From the NCBI RefSeq assembly GCF_026719745.1, contig NZ_JAPPRQ010000022.1:1-42476 (forward strand): a stretch of DNA of 42,476 nucleotides, given 5' to 3'. A program made the position numbers and the translations under genes. Position 1 is the stretch's first letter. The number at the start of each line of letters is the position of its first letter. This document shows positions 1 to 7,819 of the stretch, piece by piece. The DNA comes from Clostridium sp. ZS2-4 (GTDB taxonomy: Bacteria > Bacillota > Clostridia > Clostridiales > Clostridiaceae). Below the pieces are notes generated by a model that did no database searches, was not told where the DNA came from, and was given only the letters and a program-made list of their open reading frames with translations.

Positions 1-250
1 TGCCTTTCTTAATTTTTTTGTGGTAAGAAAATTATACTTCAAGGCTTGGTATTATCCACTATTTATTTTTTGGAAACTATAATATGGAAACTAATAAAGT
101 TTTGTTTGTACGAAACTTAGGTAATTATCAAAGTAATATATTTAAAACATTCCTATTAATAATATATTATTGCTTTTTATTACAATAGTCACTCTGTAAA
201 TAAATTCAAATAAAGCATTGTATATTCTTTACAAACAATTAAATACTAAT

Positions 251-406
251 TTATTTTTTCTTTATTTTTTTGCATAGATATATAAAAAATTTTCCAATCC
301 CTAATTTTTCACCTACATAGTTTGCTACTACCATATAAATTTTTATAATTACTATATATATAAATAAAACACTTAAGATTTTTAAAACATACTGAATATA
401 ATCCAT
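251..406 (-). CDS. Small membrane protein, 51 aa
   Basis: Short reading frame beginning ATG at 406 with a clear GAGGAAG ribosome binding site a few bases upstream, and ending TAA at 251. The product has one hydrophobic stretch at about residues 8-28 (LKILSVLFIYIVIIKIY), a short loop with GEKLGIGKF, and a lysine-rich tail (CKKIKKK), which predicts a single-pass membrane protein with a cytoplasmic basic C-terminus. I do not recognise a family. It stands alone, with a hairpin terminator at 489-530 separating it from the ASCH gene. The good RBS and the sensible membrane topology are the only evidence that it is real. Confidence 0.5.
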   Translation of the reverse strand: MDYIQYVLKILSVLFIYIVIIKIYMVVANYVGEKLGIGKFFIYLCKKIKKK

Positions 407-488
407 ACTTCTTCCTCTCTAATCAGTAATCAGTCCGCTTTAAATTATAACATATTATTCCTTAAAAGTATTTGAATTGCAAAATAAT

Positions 489-530
489 AAAACACAGCTC
501 TAAAGTGTTAACTCTTTAGAGCCGTGTTTT
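489..530. terminator. Bidirectional hairpin terminator
   Basis: Near-perfect inverted repeat: AAAACAC-GCTCTAAAG pairs with CTTTAGAGC-GTGTTTT around a short loop, with A-runs on one side and T-runs on the other. It lies just downstream of the ASCH gene (ends 620), so it probably ends that minus-strand transcript. Confidence 0.75.
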
Positions 531-619
531 ATTTAGTTCTGTTTTATGTAATATTTAGTATATTTCCAGCAAATTGTTTTATGTAAGCCGTATTTAAGGC
601 TTTCACATAGGTATGTTAA

Positions 620-1093
620 TTATTTATATACCACTTCAAACTCTTGACATACTACTAACATATCTTCCGAAAATTCTTTTTCTTCCTCTTCTAATTCTTT
701 AGTGAAAAAATGTACATGTACTTCTCTCCAATACTTTAGCGACTTATCCCCTTCACCCTCTATTTTTGCAAATTCTTCATTTACATCTTTAAAAGGACGT
801 ACAGTCACCTTTTTAGTTCTTATAATACATTGAACTATTCCATTCCAGTCAGTAATAATACTATAATTATCTTCTGTAGGTAGTTCTTCATTTTCTAATT
901 CATACCAATAATAAAGAGATGTTGTTCCTCTTTTGATTCCTTCTCTAACTAATTTTGCTAAATCATTAGCACTTTTTTCATTATCACAAAAATACCATGA
1001 AGTGTAATTTTTATTAGTATTATTAATATTCTCACCTATAGACGCTAAATAATTTTTCCACATTTCTTGTACTGATTTATGTTCTTGTTCCAT
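620..1093 (-). CDS. ASCH domain protein
   Basis: The 157-aa protein matches the ASCH fold (an RNA-binding PUA-like beta-barrel) along its whole length. Visible family features are the W-x-F core near residue 33 (SWYFCD), the A-N-D-L-A-K-L-V-x-x-G-x-x-x-x-T-x-S stretch (residues 41-59), an acidic region followed by a D-W-x-G-x-x-x-C-I-I strand, and the strongly conserved EGEGDKSLKYWREVHVHFF motif (residues 112-130). ATG start with AAGGAG at correct spacing. Some ASCH proteins of this type hydrolyse acetylated cytidine or are linked to toxin or translation functions. Which applies here cannot be decided. It is a monocistronic gene at the left edge of the accessory region. Confidence 0.85.
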   Translation of the reverse strand: MEQEHKSVQEMWKNYLASIGENINNTNKNYTSWYFCDNEKSANDLAKLVREGIKRGTTSLYYWYELENEELPTEDNYSIITDWNGIVQCIIRTKKVTVRPFKDVNEEFAKIEGEGDKSLKYWREVHVHFFTKELEEEEKEFSEDMLVVCQEFEVVYK

Positions 1094-1169
1094 ATTGTGA
1101 ATTCTCCTTTGTATATTTAGTTTGGAAGCTTTAAAGAGTAGTCTTGATATTGCTATTTTCTATAACTAA

Positions 1170-1345
1170 GTTGCTCCCTATACTCATGAAATAAATGTTG
1201 CTTTTTATAGCTTCCTATTATATGGATAATGTGAAGTTAATAACTATAGATATTATCTACACCTCAATTTGGATAATATAGCATATTTGAAAAAATATGA
1301 ATTAACTAAACCATACATTATGTTAGTTTTGTTCAATAAGACAAA
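1170..1345. repeat. Recombinase-flank repeat lacking the recombinase
   Basis: By eye, 1178-1216 aligns with the sequence just left of the first recombinase unit (3124-3168: TACTCATGAA, then AAT/ATT, then CCTATTATA). Positions 1217-1345 align with the sequence just right of it (4214-4345: GGATAATG/GAATAATG, AGTTAATAA, TATAGATAT, AAATATGAATTA, CTAAACCATACATTA). In this copy the two flanks are joined directly, so it looks like an unoccupied or vacated target of the ~1.05-kb recombinase unit. Identity is partial, so the copies are old. Confidence 0.6.
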
Positions 1346-1356
1346 TTGGAATTTAA

Positions 1357-1878
1357 CTATTTCATTCTTTTAAGTGTTTCATCCAGTGAAATACATTCTG
1401 CATATCTACAATTCCACATAAATTCATTGTAGTATTTGTAACTTTGCTCTGAAGACATAAACTTATTATTAACTGTTGTATTTGCATACGCTGGAACTAT
1501 AATATTAAATCCATGCTCAAATCCACATTTTATAGTAGCATCAATACAATAATCTGTTTGAAGCCCTACAATAATTATATCTTTTTCACCTTTACCTATT
1601 AAATATTCTAATAAACCAGTCCCTTTGAAAGCACTATTAACCTCTTTATCAAATATTTTTTCTTCATTGATTGGTTGAAATTTTTCATATATTTCAAATC
1701 CATCTGTTCCTTTTGTTAATTCACTTCCTATACCATCATCATGACGTACATATATTACTTCAATATTATTTTCCCTAGCCTCATGTATTATTTTTTTAAC
1801 ATTAGATACAAACATATTAAATTTATATAATTTTTCGTTTGTTATTAACTTTTGTGTATCAACGACTAATAAAACCAT
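1357..1878 (-). CDS. Isochorismatase-family cysteine hydrolase
   Basis: The 173-aa protein has the full alpha/beta hydrolase architecture of the isochorismatase superfamily. The catalytic triad is visible: D7 in LLVVDTQ, K78 in IFDKEVNSAF, and nucleophile C111 in VGLQTDYCIDAT. The strand YVRHDD (43-48) and the DGFEIYEKFQP region are also typical. Members hydrolyse isochorismate, nicotinamide or similar amides. The substrate here is unknown, and the short C-terminus resembles small stand-alone cysteine hydrolases. ATG at 1878 follows a GGGGAG RBS. Its leader (1894-1919) is shared almost exactly with the gene at 5662-6309, which suggests both belong to one mobile gene family context rather than to a metabolic operon. 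Confidence 0.88.
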   Translation of the reverse strand: MVLLVVDTQKLITNEKLYKFNMFVSNVKKIIHEARENNIEVIYVRHDDGIGSELTKGTDGFEIYEKFQPINEEKIFDKEVNSAFKGTGLLEYLIGKGEKDIIIVGLQTDYCIDATIKCGFEHGFNIIVPAYANTTVNNKFMSSEQSYKYYNEFMWNCRYAECISLDETLKRMK

Positions 1879-1893
1879 TTTTCTCTCCCCTTC

Positions 1894-1919
1894 AAATTAC
1901 TATTTGTCTAAAGATTATA
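1894..1919 (-). promoter_or_regulatory. Shared leader/-10 motif of accessory genes, copy 1
   Basis: These 26 bases are identical but for one base to 6328-6353, and the first 12 recur at 5609-5620. Each lies directly upstream of the RBS of an unrelated minus-strand gene. Read on the minus strand the segment starts with TATAAT, a good -10 hexamer. No convincing -35 is visible. Confidence 0.5.
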
Positions 1920-2069
1920 TGAACAATCTTTACTTGGAAGTTATTTATATTTACGGTGCTTTTTAAATAAAATCTTTATATACTTTAACATCTTGTTATT
2001 AGCTTAATGGGTATATATGGATAATTACAAATTCAAATTGTACTAATGTTTCGTATTTACGAAGTTATG

Positions 2070-3068
2070 TTATATGTAGTCCCTCTTTCCATTAGCCTTG
2101 AAAATATCATACATACTCTTTCTATTTGGATCATTAAACAAATCATATCGAATAAAATCAAAAGAACTATTAATTCGATTAGTTTCTGAATAAAGTTGAA
2201 CGTAAAAATTTCCATGAAATTCTAAGTCAATTTCTACTACCAAACTATTATAATCTAGATCATAGTATTGACTATAACCTTTATGTTCTTCATTAGGAAA
2301 ATTCTCAACAAAGTTGACGTTATATGGTGGCTTAAAATAATTAATCATTGCTGCCTCTATGATATTAATTATCTGATTATACTTTAATGGATTACTCATT
2401 ACGCCGTTGAAATGACTATCTTCTTCTTCCTGTGTAGCAGTGTATATCCCAGTTATACCATCAAAGTTCATCTGTAGTTGTGGTGAAAATTCAAATAGGA
2501 ATATATATAGTTGCTTATCTGGATGTGAACTATAATAATCTGTCAATATCTTTTGCAACGTTGAATGTGATTTCAATCTATCTGTAGCTATACGTTCCCC
2601 ATCTTTACCGAATGCCTGTCCAATATACAATATTTCAAATTCCCAATTCCTTGTAGGACCAGATATATTTAACACTCCCTGGGCTTCAATTGAAAACGTA
2701 TTACTTTTTAGATCACGCCCAAAGGTGTTCAGCCATTCATTATCATTAATTTCAACTTTCAAATTGTTGTAAGGATAAGGACAATCTAGACTTAACTTTG
2801 TATGGTCTAGATTTGCATCAAGAACTAAGTGTTGAATCTCAATTGTCTCAACTGAATCTTTTATCTGTTTTTCTAGAGTTAAACTTATGCCTTCTTCACT
2901 AGACTTATAAGAGTCCTTTACAAATCTCACTTTTGGACATGACATAATACTATATATATGATAATCATGTCCATCCTTAATAATATTAAGATGTTCAACT
3001 GGAATAATCGTCTTATAACTAGTAAAAACATTTAATCCAAATTCTGATAAATACTTTCGTATTTTCAT
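2070..3068 (-). CDS. Uncharacterised protein with YIGQA motif
   Basis: A 332-aa protein I do not recognise with certainty. No signal peptide or membrane segment is seen. Residues 145-175 contain EILYIGQAFG followed by an R-L-K-S-H-S-T-L-Q-K-I-L helix. This recalls the GIY-YIG nuclease layout (Y-I-G strand, then conserved R and H), but the second half of the canonical motif is not clear, so a nuclease role is only a suggestion. The rest is rich in beta-strand-like acidic and aromatic segments. ATG at 3068 has a strong AAAGGGGAAG RBS. It lies between the vacant flank repeat and the first recombinase, in a cassette-like position typical of accessory or defence genes. Confidence 0.6.
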   Translation of the reverse strand: MKIRKYLSEFGLNVFTSYKTIIPVEHLNIIKDGHDYHIYSIMSCPKVRFVKDSYKSSEEGISLTLEKQIKDSVETIEIQHLVLDANLDHTKLSLDCPYPYNNLKVEINDNEWLNTFGRDLKSNTFSIEAQGVLNISGPTRNWEFEILYIGQAFGKDGERIATDRLKSHSTLQKILTDYYSSHPDKQLYIFLFEFSPQLQMNFDGITGIYTATQEEEDSHFNGVMSNPLKYNQIINIIEAAMINYFKPPYNVNFVENFPNEEHKGYSQYYDLDYNSLVVEIDLEFHGNFYVQLYSETNRINSSFDFIRYDLFNDPNRKSMYDIFKANGKRDYI

Positions 3069-3219
3069 ATACTTCCCCTTTCGATATCAGACTTTAATGT
3101 CACTTAACTACGGTATTTCCGATACTCATGAATTAAGTGTTCATTTTTTCAAATGCCTATTATAAACATTTGTTTATAATTGCTTAAATTTGTAAATAAT
3201 ACAGACAAGAGGTGATTAT

Positions 3220-4155
3220 ATGCAATCTAACACAACTTGTCAATTAGTTGAACAATATCTAGGTTACCTTGTTGTTATTAAAGGTCGTTCCGATAATACA
3301 ATTAAAGAATATCGTACTGATTTACTTATGTTTTTCAACTATATTATGAACTTACGTAATATTCCTATTATTGATGAAAACTTTGCTAAAGCAGATTTAG
3401 AATTTATAAAATCTATTACTCTTCATAATATGTATTCTTTTATTTCTTATTATAAAAAGACATTAAATTCTTCATCTGGAACTAGAGCAAGAAAAATAGT
3501 ATCCATACGTCAATTCTGGAAATATCTCAAAACTAAAGCTCATCTCATTGATAATAATATTGCTGAAGAATTAGAAACTCCCAAATTACCAAAACGAATA
3601 CCTAAATATCTTAACTTAGAAGAATCTGTTTGCTTGTTACTTGAATGTAAGAAATCTCCCAGAGATCACTGCATAATTACTATTTTTCTTAATTGTGCAT
3701 TAAGATTATCTGAGCTTGCCATCCTAAACATTGATCAAGTAAATAATGATATTTTATCTGTAGTCGGAAAAGGTAATAAAGAACGTAAAATCTTTCTAAC
3801 ACCCGCTGCTAAAAAAGCTATTAATGATTGGTTATATATTAGAAATTCAATTAACGTTAATACCAATGCTTTATTTATATCTAGAAATAATAACCGTATT
3901 ACTACAAGAGCTATTCAAAATATTGTAAAAAAATATGTTATTTCTTCTGGACTTGACCCAAAATCTATATCCACACACAAGCTTCGTCATACAGCAGCTA
4001 CTCTTATGTATAAATATGGTAGAGTAGATATTCGTTCTCTTCAGCAAATTCTAGGTCATGAAAGTATTGCTACAACAGAAATCTATACCCATATTGATGA
4101 GCATCAATTACAATCTGCAGTAAACTCTAACCCCCTCGCAATGATGTTTAACTGA
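3220..4155 (+). CDS. Tyrosine recombinase/integrase, copy 1
   Basis: The 311-aa protein is a Xer-like tyrosine recombinase. An N-terminal SAM-like core-binding domain (about 5-110) precedes the catalytic domain (about 125-305). All catalytic residues are seen: R162 in CALRLSEL, K184 in VVGKGNKER, H253 and R256 in THKLRHTAA, H280 in ILGHES and the nucleophile Y289 in TEIYTH. RBS AGAGGTG precedes ATG 3220. It differs from the copy at 7820 by scattered substitutions, mostly in the N-terminal half, so both appear functional. The gene runs opposite to all neighbouring passenger genes. The short C-terminal tail SNPLAMMFN is like XerC/D-type enzymes. Its target is probably the flanking repeat described at 1170-1345, which is inference. 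Confidence 0.93.
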   Translation: MQSNTTCQLVEQYLGYLVVIKGRSDNTIKEYRTDLLMFFNYIMNLRNIPIIDENFAKADLEFIKSITLHNMYSFISYYKKTLNSSSGTRARKIVSIRQFWKYLKTKAHLIDNNIAEELETPKLPKRIPKYLNLEESVCLLLECKKSPRDHCIITIFLNCALRLSELAILNIDQVNNDILSVVGKGNKERKIFLTPAAKKAINDWLYIRNSINVNTNALFISRNNNRITTRAIQNIVKKYVISSGLDPKSISTHKLRHTAATLMYKYGRVDIRSLQQILGHESIATTEIYTHIDEHQLQSAVNSNPLAMMFN

Positions 4156-4158
4156 ACC

Positions 4159-4186
4159 AAAGAGACACCTACTATTGTGTCTCTTT
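4159..4186 (+). terminator. Hairpin at recombinase 3' end, copy 1
   Basis: Perfect 10-bp arms AAAGAGACAC and GTGTCTCTTT around an 8-base loop, starting 3 bases after the stop codon. There is no T-run after the hairpin, so it may be a poor terminator or have another role such as 3' end protection. Confidence 0.6.
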
Positions 4187-4213
4187 GAACAATAGACATA
4201 ACCTGTCCAATTG

Positions 4214-4345
4214 TATGAATAATGGGTAGTTAATAAATATAGATATCTACATTTCCAATACGGATAATGTTACAAATTTTTAAAAATATGAATTACCTAA
4301 ACCATACATTAAGCTAGTTTTCTTCAATCATACAAATTGTAATTT
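4214..4345. repeat. Right flank repeat of recombinase unit 1
   Basis: Diverged copy of 1215-1345, sharing AGTTAATAA, TATAGATAT, GGATAAT, AAATATGAATTA and CTAAACCATACATTA blocks in the same order and spacing. Only the first dozen bases (AATGTGAAGTTA at 8821-8832) recur after the second recombinase, where the 697-aa gene begins immediately. Confidence 0.6.
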
Positions 4346-4360
4346 ATCAAATAATGTTAT

Positions 4361-4515
4361 TCATCCAAGCTTTATAAAATAATGTATTGGAAACGCTTTA
4401 AATCTTACCTTAGCCTCTTCATCTAATAGGTCCAATAAATTTCTACCTCTGATTTACTTCCCAGCAAAATGCTTGCATCTAATTTAATTTCTATGCTATC
4501 AATTTCACTTTTAAT
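4361..4515 (-). pseudogene. Decayed gene fragment
   Basis: In the otherwise gene-free stretch 4216-4670, the minus strand shows coding-like sequence split by a frameshift. One frame reads SIEIKLDASILLGSKSE, and the next frame continues GRNLLDLLDEEAKVRFKAF and ends IKLG at a stop at 4361. No start codon is intact. The family is not recognised. The rest of this gap shows only the flank repeat (4214-4345) and AT-rich DNA. Confidence 0.35.
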
Positions 4516-4670
4516 TTATTTTAACTGTAAAATTTCTTAATAATCAAAGTTTTTTGCCTTTTTACAATTTGAAGCATATTTAAAAATTTATTTCATTATT
4601 GATATTCTTTACTTGCCACTTTGATATTTCTAAAATACAATTAACTTACCCTTATTTATATAATCAATAT

Positions 4671-5594
4671 TTAAATTATAGTTAACATTTTCGTTTTATC
4701 ACCATCATTAAACAACAAATAAGCATTATCAAAAATATCAAATCTATCAGCTAAATCATCTCTATTATTTTTTAAAATTTCTTTTACCACAGAAAGAAAT
4801 TTTCTACCACCACTAAAACACGGAACTTCCCAAAATACTTCCATTCCATATTTCATAACAATAACTTCTAAAACAATTCTATTTTTTTCAATCCCTTCAA
4901 AACTATTCTCTGCCTTTTCTAAACCTTTTATAATTTTTGTAAAAAATTTTTCAAAATCATAAGCTTGTTTTTGAGCTTCATCAATAGTCATTCCTCCCTG
5001 CGATGAAAATTTTGCAGGAAATTGAAATAAAACTCCACTTCCAGTATTTTTAAATTTAAACTTTTCATCGTTTGACAACTTAATAATTTTTATCTTAATT
5101 ACGTTTTCTTTTCTTTTAAAGCTAAAATCGCCCAATACATTCATGTTATCTATATCAACTTTCGAAAGATACTCAAAAAACTCTTCTCTAAACTTGTTGT
5201 GTTCATGCTTATATAACTGTGAAGCTGGTATTTCAATCTTATAGTTTTGCGACAATTCATTATAAACATTATCTGGTAGTTCACATAAAACGTCATTTAC
5301 AATATTGTAAATTTTAAACATACCATACATCAAAGCAATAATCTCTTTTTCTTTCTTATCATCTTCTTCAAATCCATATAAGACTCTTTTAACTTCTATT
5401 GTTAATATGTCTCCACTCACATTATCATAGTATTGCAAATCAGCTGTACAATGCACACCTTTTTCTTTCTTCTTATCTGGGCAACCAATAAATTTATACT
5501 TGCAATCTCTTTTCTTATTTAGATTATCGATAAAATATTCTACTTCAGGATATTCACATTCTCCAGTTTCACAATTTGAACAATAATCAAACAT
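4671..5594 (-). CDS. Uncharacterised protein, possible PD-(D/E)XK fold
   Basis: A 307-aa protein with no family I can name. The N-terminus holds cysteines C5, C8 and C13 (YCSNCETGEC) and C31, C38 and C49, possibly a metal site. Then comes T-A-D-L-Q-Y-Y-D (about 50-57) and, 10 residues later, LTIEVKR (64-70). The D...E-x-K spacing is what is expected of restriction-endonuclease-like nucleases, which is suggestive only. The C-terminal half is predicted alpha/beta with no membrane segment. ATG at 5594 with GAGGGGGA RBS. Its leader shares the ATTACTATTT block with neighbouring accessory genes. It sits between the two recombinase copies and could be a defence or plasmid-type passenger. Confidence 0.55.
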   Translation of the reverse strand: MFDYCSNCETGECEYPEVEYFIDNLNKKRDCKYKFIGCPDKKKEKGVHCTADLQYYDNVSGDILTIEVKRVLYGFEEDDKKEKEIIALMYGMFKIYNIVNDVLCELPDNVYNELSQNYKIEIPASQLYKHEHNKFREEFFEYLSKVDIDNMNVLGDFSFKRKENVIKIKIIKLSNDEKFKFKNTGSGVLFQFPAKFSSQGGMTIDEAQKQAYDFEKFFTKIIKGLEKAENSFEGIEKNRIVLEVIVMKYGMEVFWEVPCFSGGRKFLSVVKEILKNNRDDLADRFDIFDNAYLLFNDGDKTKMLTII

Positions 5595-5661
5595 AGTTAT
5601 CCCCCTCTAAATTACTATTTTGCAAATCAATTAATTTAGATAATAATCATAGTAACACTTT

Positions 5662-6309
5662 TTATTTCAAATTCTCAATCATTCTTCTAATGTCAGGTTC
5701 TCTATATCTATTTTCTTCTGTTGTCCAAGCAACTGTCATATTCATTTTCTTTAATAATCTAATAAGTTCAGTAATATCTTCTATAATTGAATTTGTATAC
5801 ATATACAGTTTTCTAAGTGTTTTATCTTGCGGAGTACCTACAGACAATTTTCTTTCTCCTATTAATACTGTTTTATCAGATTCATCAATAACATTTAATG
5901 TTCTAATAATACTGCAATTATCTCTTAAGGTTTTTATTTTATCATCTATATTAATTTCTTGTGGAATAGCCTCATTGATTTGACAAAGGAAATTCATAAA
6001 ATTAAAACTTCTACCTGTATGTTCTAACTGTAATTCTTGAATAAGGCAATTTTGCACATCCTCATTTATATAGGCTTTAAATGTACCCATTATATGATTT
6101 CCATACAATTTAATTCTTCTCATAATTCTTGTATTTCTCATATATAAAAATAATATATCTTTAGATTCTTTATCTTCTTCTGATAAAAACATCATAAATA
6201 AAAATCTACCTCTACCTACTTTCAAATCAAATGCTAATGCTTTATCTAAAGATTCCAAAGTTGCAATATACACATTTTTCAATTTACTAAAATCAAATTC
6301 TACTACCAT
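5662..6309 (-). CDS. Uncharacterised accessory protein
   Basis: A protein of about 215 residues of unknown family. I choose ATG 6309 because GAGGGTG lies 7 bases before it; an upstream GTG at 6321 would overlap that RBS. The protein begins VVEFDFSKLKNVYIATLES, is rich in charged helices (DITELIRLLKKM near the C-terminus) and has no signal peptide or membrane segment. Its leader is nearly identical to that of the cysteine hydrolase gene at 1357. It is separated by about 70 bp from both neighbours, all on the minus strand, so it may be co-transcribed with the DUF2971 gene upstream or use its own TATAAT at 6348-6353. Confidence 0.6.
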   Translation of the reverse strand: MVVEFDFSKLKNVYIATLESLDKALAFDLKVGRGRFLFMMFLSEEDKESKDILFLYMRNTRIMRRIKLYGNHIMGTFKAYINEDVQNCLIQELQLEHTGRSFNFMNFLCQINEAIPQEINIDDKIKTLRDNCSIIRTLNVIDESDKTVLIGERKLSVGTPQDKTLRKLYMYTNSIIEDITELIRLLKKMNMTVAWTTEENRYREPDIRRMIENLK

Positions 6310-6327
6310 ATATAAATTCACCCTCTA

Positions 6328-6353
6328 AAATTACTATTTATCTAAAGATTATA
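6328..6353 (-). promoter_or_regulatory. Shared leader/-10 motif of accessory genes, copy 2
   Basis: Matches 1894-1919 with a single difference (A for G). It starts with TATAAT on the minus strand and runs into the GAGGGTG RBS of the gene ending at 5662. Confidence 0.5.
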
Positions 6354-6390
6354 GACATTCAGTATATATTTAATTAGATATTAACTGCCA

Positions 6391-7122
6391 TTAAAAAATA
6401 GGCTCAGAGCTAAGCTTTGAATCTAAAATATTCAACTCGAAGCCATACTTCTTAACCATGTTTTCTACAATTTTTCTAAAATCGGCAGAAGCATTTGGAT
6501 ATAAAAATACATTTTCAATTAAAGTCTCGACATCCGTACTAACAAACCCACCTTTTGTTTGAGTTTCATCATCAATTTTGTTATTGCTTAACAAGTAAAC
6601 GCCTCTTATTTCTTGTTCGTATTTAAATTCTTCTCTTTTTGTTAGAAAAGGCCCCCACAGACCTTCGTCATACTGTATAGAGTCTTCCTCATAGTTTTTG
6701 TACTGTACAATCCCCATAAAAACCATACGACGAGTATCGTCCATTACAGCTTCACCGTACCTTTTGTATGTCGACTGAATTGCAACCCCAGATTCATCGC
6801 TTATATAGTTTTCCCACATACCCATATTTTCATGTTCATTCATATGCCAGCAATTAATATGGACATTCTCTCTGTAAATCTGGTTTTGTGCTCTATGCTT
6901 ATCTGTGTAATTATCTAGTATTCCCAAACCGTCCATATAAACCTCTGTATGCAAGTTCTTTCTGCAATACGAACCTTCATGATTATCCTTAAACGACTTT
7001 GAATTACAAAAATATAGAGCTTGCTCTTTTAATAGCGATTCAAACTTCTTTAAACTCATATATCTCCAAATTTTAACACTTTCATCCTCAGGTGTTTTCA
7101 TTAAGTAATTTATATCAAACAT
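6391..7122 (-). CDS. DUF2971-type protein
   Basis: The 243-aa protein fits the DUF2971 family: WRYMSLKKFESLLKEQALYF near the N-terminus, D-N-H-E-G, a central NCWHMNEHENMGMWENY block (about 92-108), then S-G-V-A-I-Q-S-T-Y-K. Late in the chain come F-K-Y-E-Q-E-I-R-G-V-Y and V-x-L-Y-P-N-A-S. Such proteins are common in accessory and defence-rich regions and have no firmly established activity. ATG start at 7122 follows AAGGA at about 9 bases. It is encoded between the two recombinase repeats and so may travel with them. Confidence 0.75.
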   Translation of the reverse strand: MFDINYLMKTPEDESVKIWRYMSLKKFESLLKEQALYFCNSKSFKDNHEGSYCRKNLHTEVYMDGLGILDNYTDKHRAQNQIYRENVHINCWHMNEHENMGMWENYISDESGVAIQSTYKRYGEAVMDDTRRMVFMGIVQYKNYEEDSIQYDEGLWGPFLTKREEFKYEQEIRGVYLLSNNKIDDETQTKGGFVSTDVETLIENVFLYPNASADFRKIVENMVKKYGFELNILDSKLSSEPIF

Positions 7123-7275
7123 TTCTCTTCATCCTTTCTATTATGTATCTTACTATATTGTCTAATTACAGTTTCACGACATTAAACTGTTTAATTTTAA
7201 TAGATAATATTAAATAGTTTAACCCGATCAGACAAGTCACCCAAATGTAACAACTTGAATTCATAAATAACACAC

Positions 7276-7702
7276 TTATATTATCGAACCAAGTAATCCG
7301 TCTTCAAAAAGCATACATCTTATTTTATCTGCTTCATATAAATCTAATACTCCAGTATGTGCACTACTTTTCCTAAGGTTATTTACAGTTCTTAGGTCCT
7401 CTAACTTATCATAAAAAGGAACAATATTATCATCATATATTTTACCTAATATCTGCCCAAGCATCCTTTCACGGCTAGTTAAAATCCCTTGAAGTTTATG
7501 TCTCAATTGCACCTCTACAATCTTAGAGTACCCAACAATAATAGGGGCAAAATCAATCATTGCATCTTTGTGTAAATCATTATAGATAATTAGCAGTCCT
7601 AAGCAGCTCTTTTGCCTTATCAGTTAAATTAGGAAAGGTTTGCTCAATGTTTTGTTCAATACTGAATAATAATTCCTCATTATTGATAGTACTTTCTTTC
7701 AT
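7276..7702 (-). pseudogene. Frameshifted HEPN-like protein
   Basis: A good start exists at ATG 7702 (RBS AGGTGG) giving MKESTINNEELLFSIEQ and ending ...LLRTANYL before an early stop. A frame change at that point restores a continuous protein (YNDLHKDAMIDFAPIIVGYSK and onward) to the stop at 7276, about 140 residues in all. The change fits loss of a TA pair in a short TA repeat, or one extra base. The C-terminal half has R-K-S-S-A-H, the R-x4-H motif of HEPN RNases, within a helical context (NNLRKSSAHTG). It is probably a broken HEPN-domain gene. The start codon at 7560 in the surviving frame lacks a clear RBS. Confidence 0.6.
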
Positions 7703-7819
7703 ACTTTCCACCTGATTTATATGAGTAATATCCTGTTATGCTGAGCATCGAACTTCCAGTTATATACATTTGTTTATAATTGCTTAAATATGTAAATAAT
7801 ACAGACAAGAGGTGATTAT

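Larger units (their letters stand above)
3161..4215 (+). repeat. Recombinase unit, direct repeat copy 1
   Basis: About 1,055 bp that recur at 7761-8815, with the same offset of 4,600 bp at both ends and no visible indel. The repeat starts around the shared ACATTTGTTTATAATTG and ends around the shared CCAATTGTA. It includes about 55 bp of leader, the recombinase gene, its 3' hairpin and a 30-bp tail. Confidence 0.85.
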
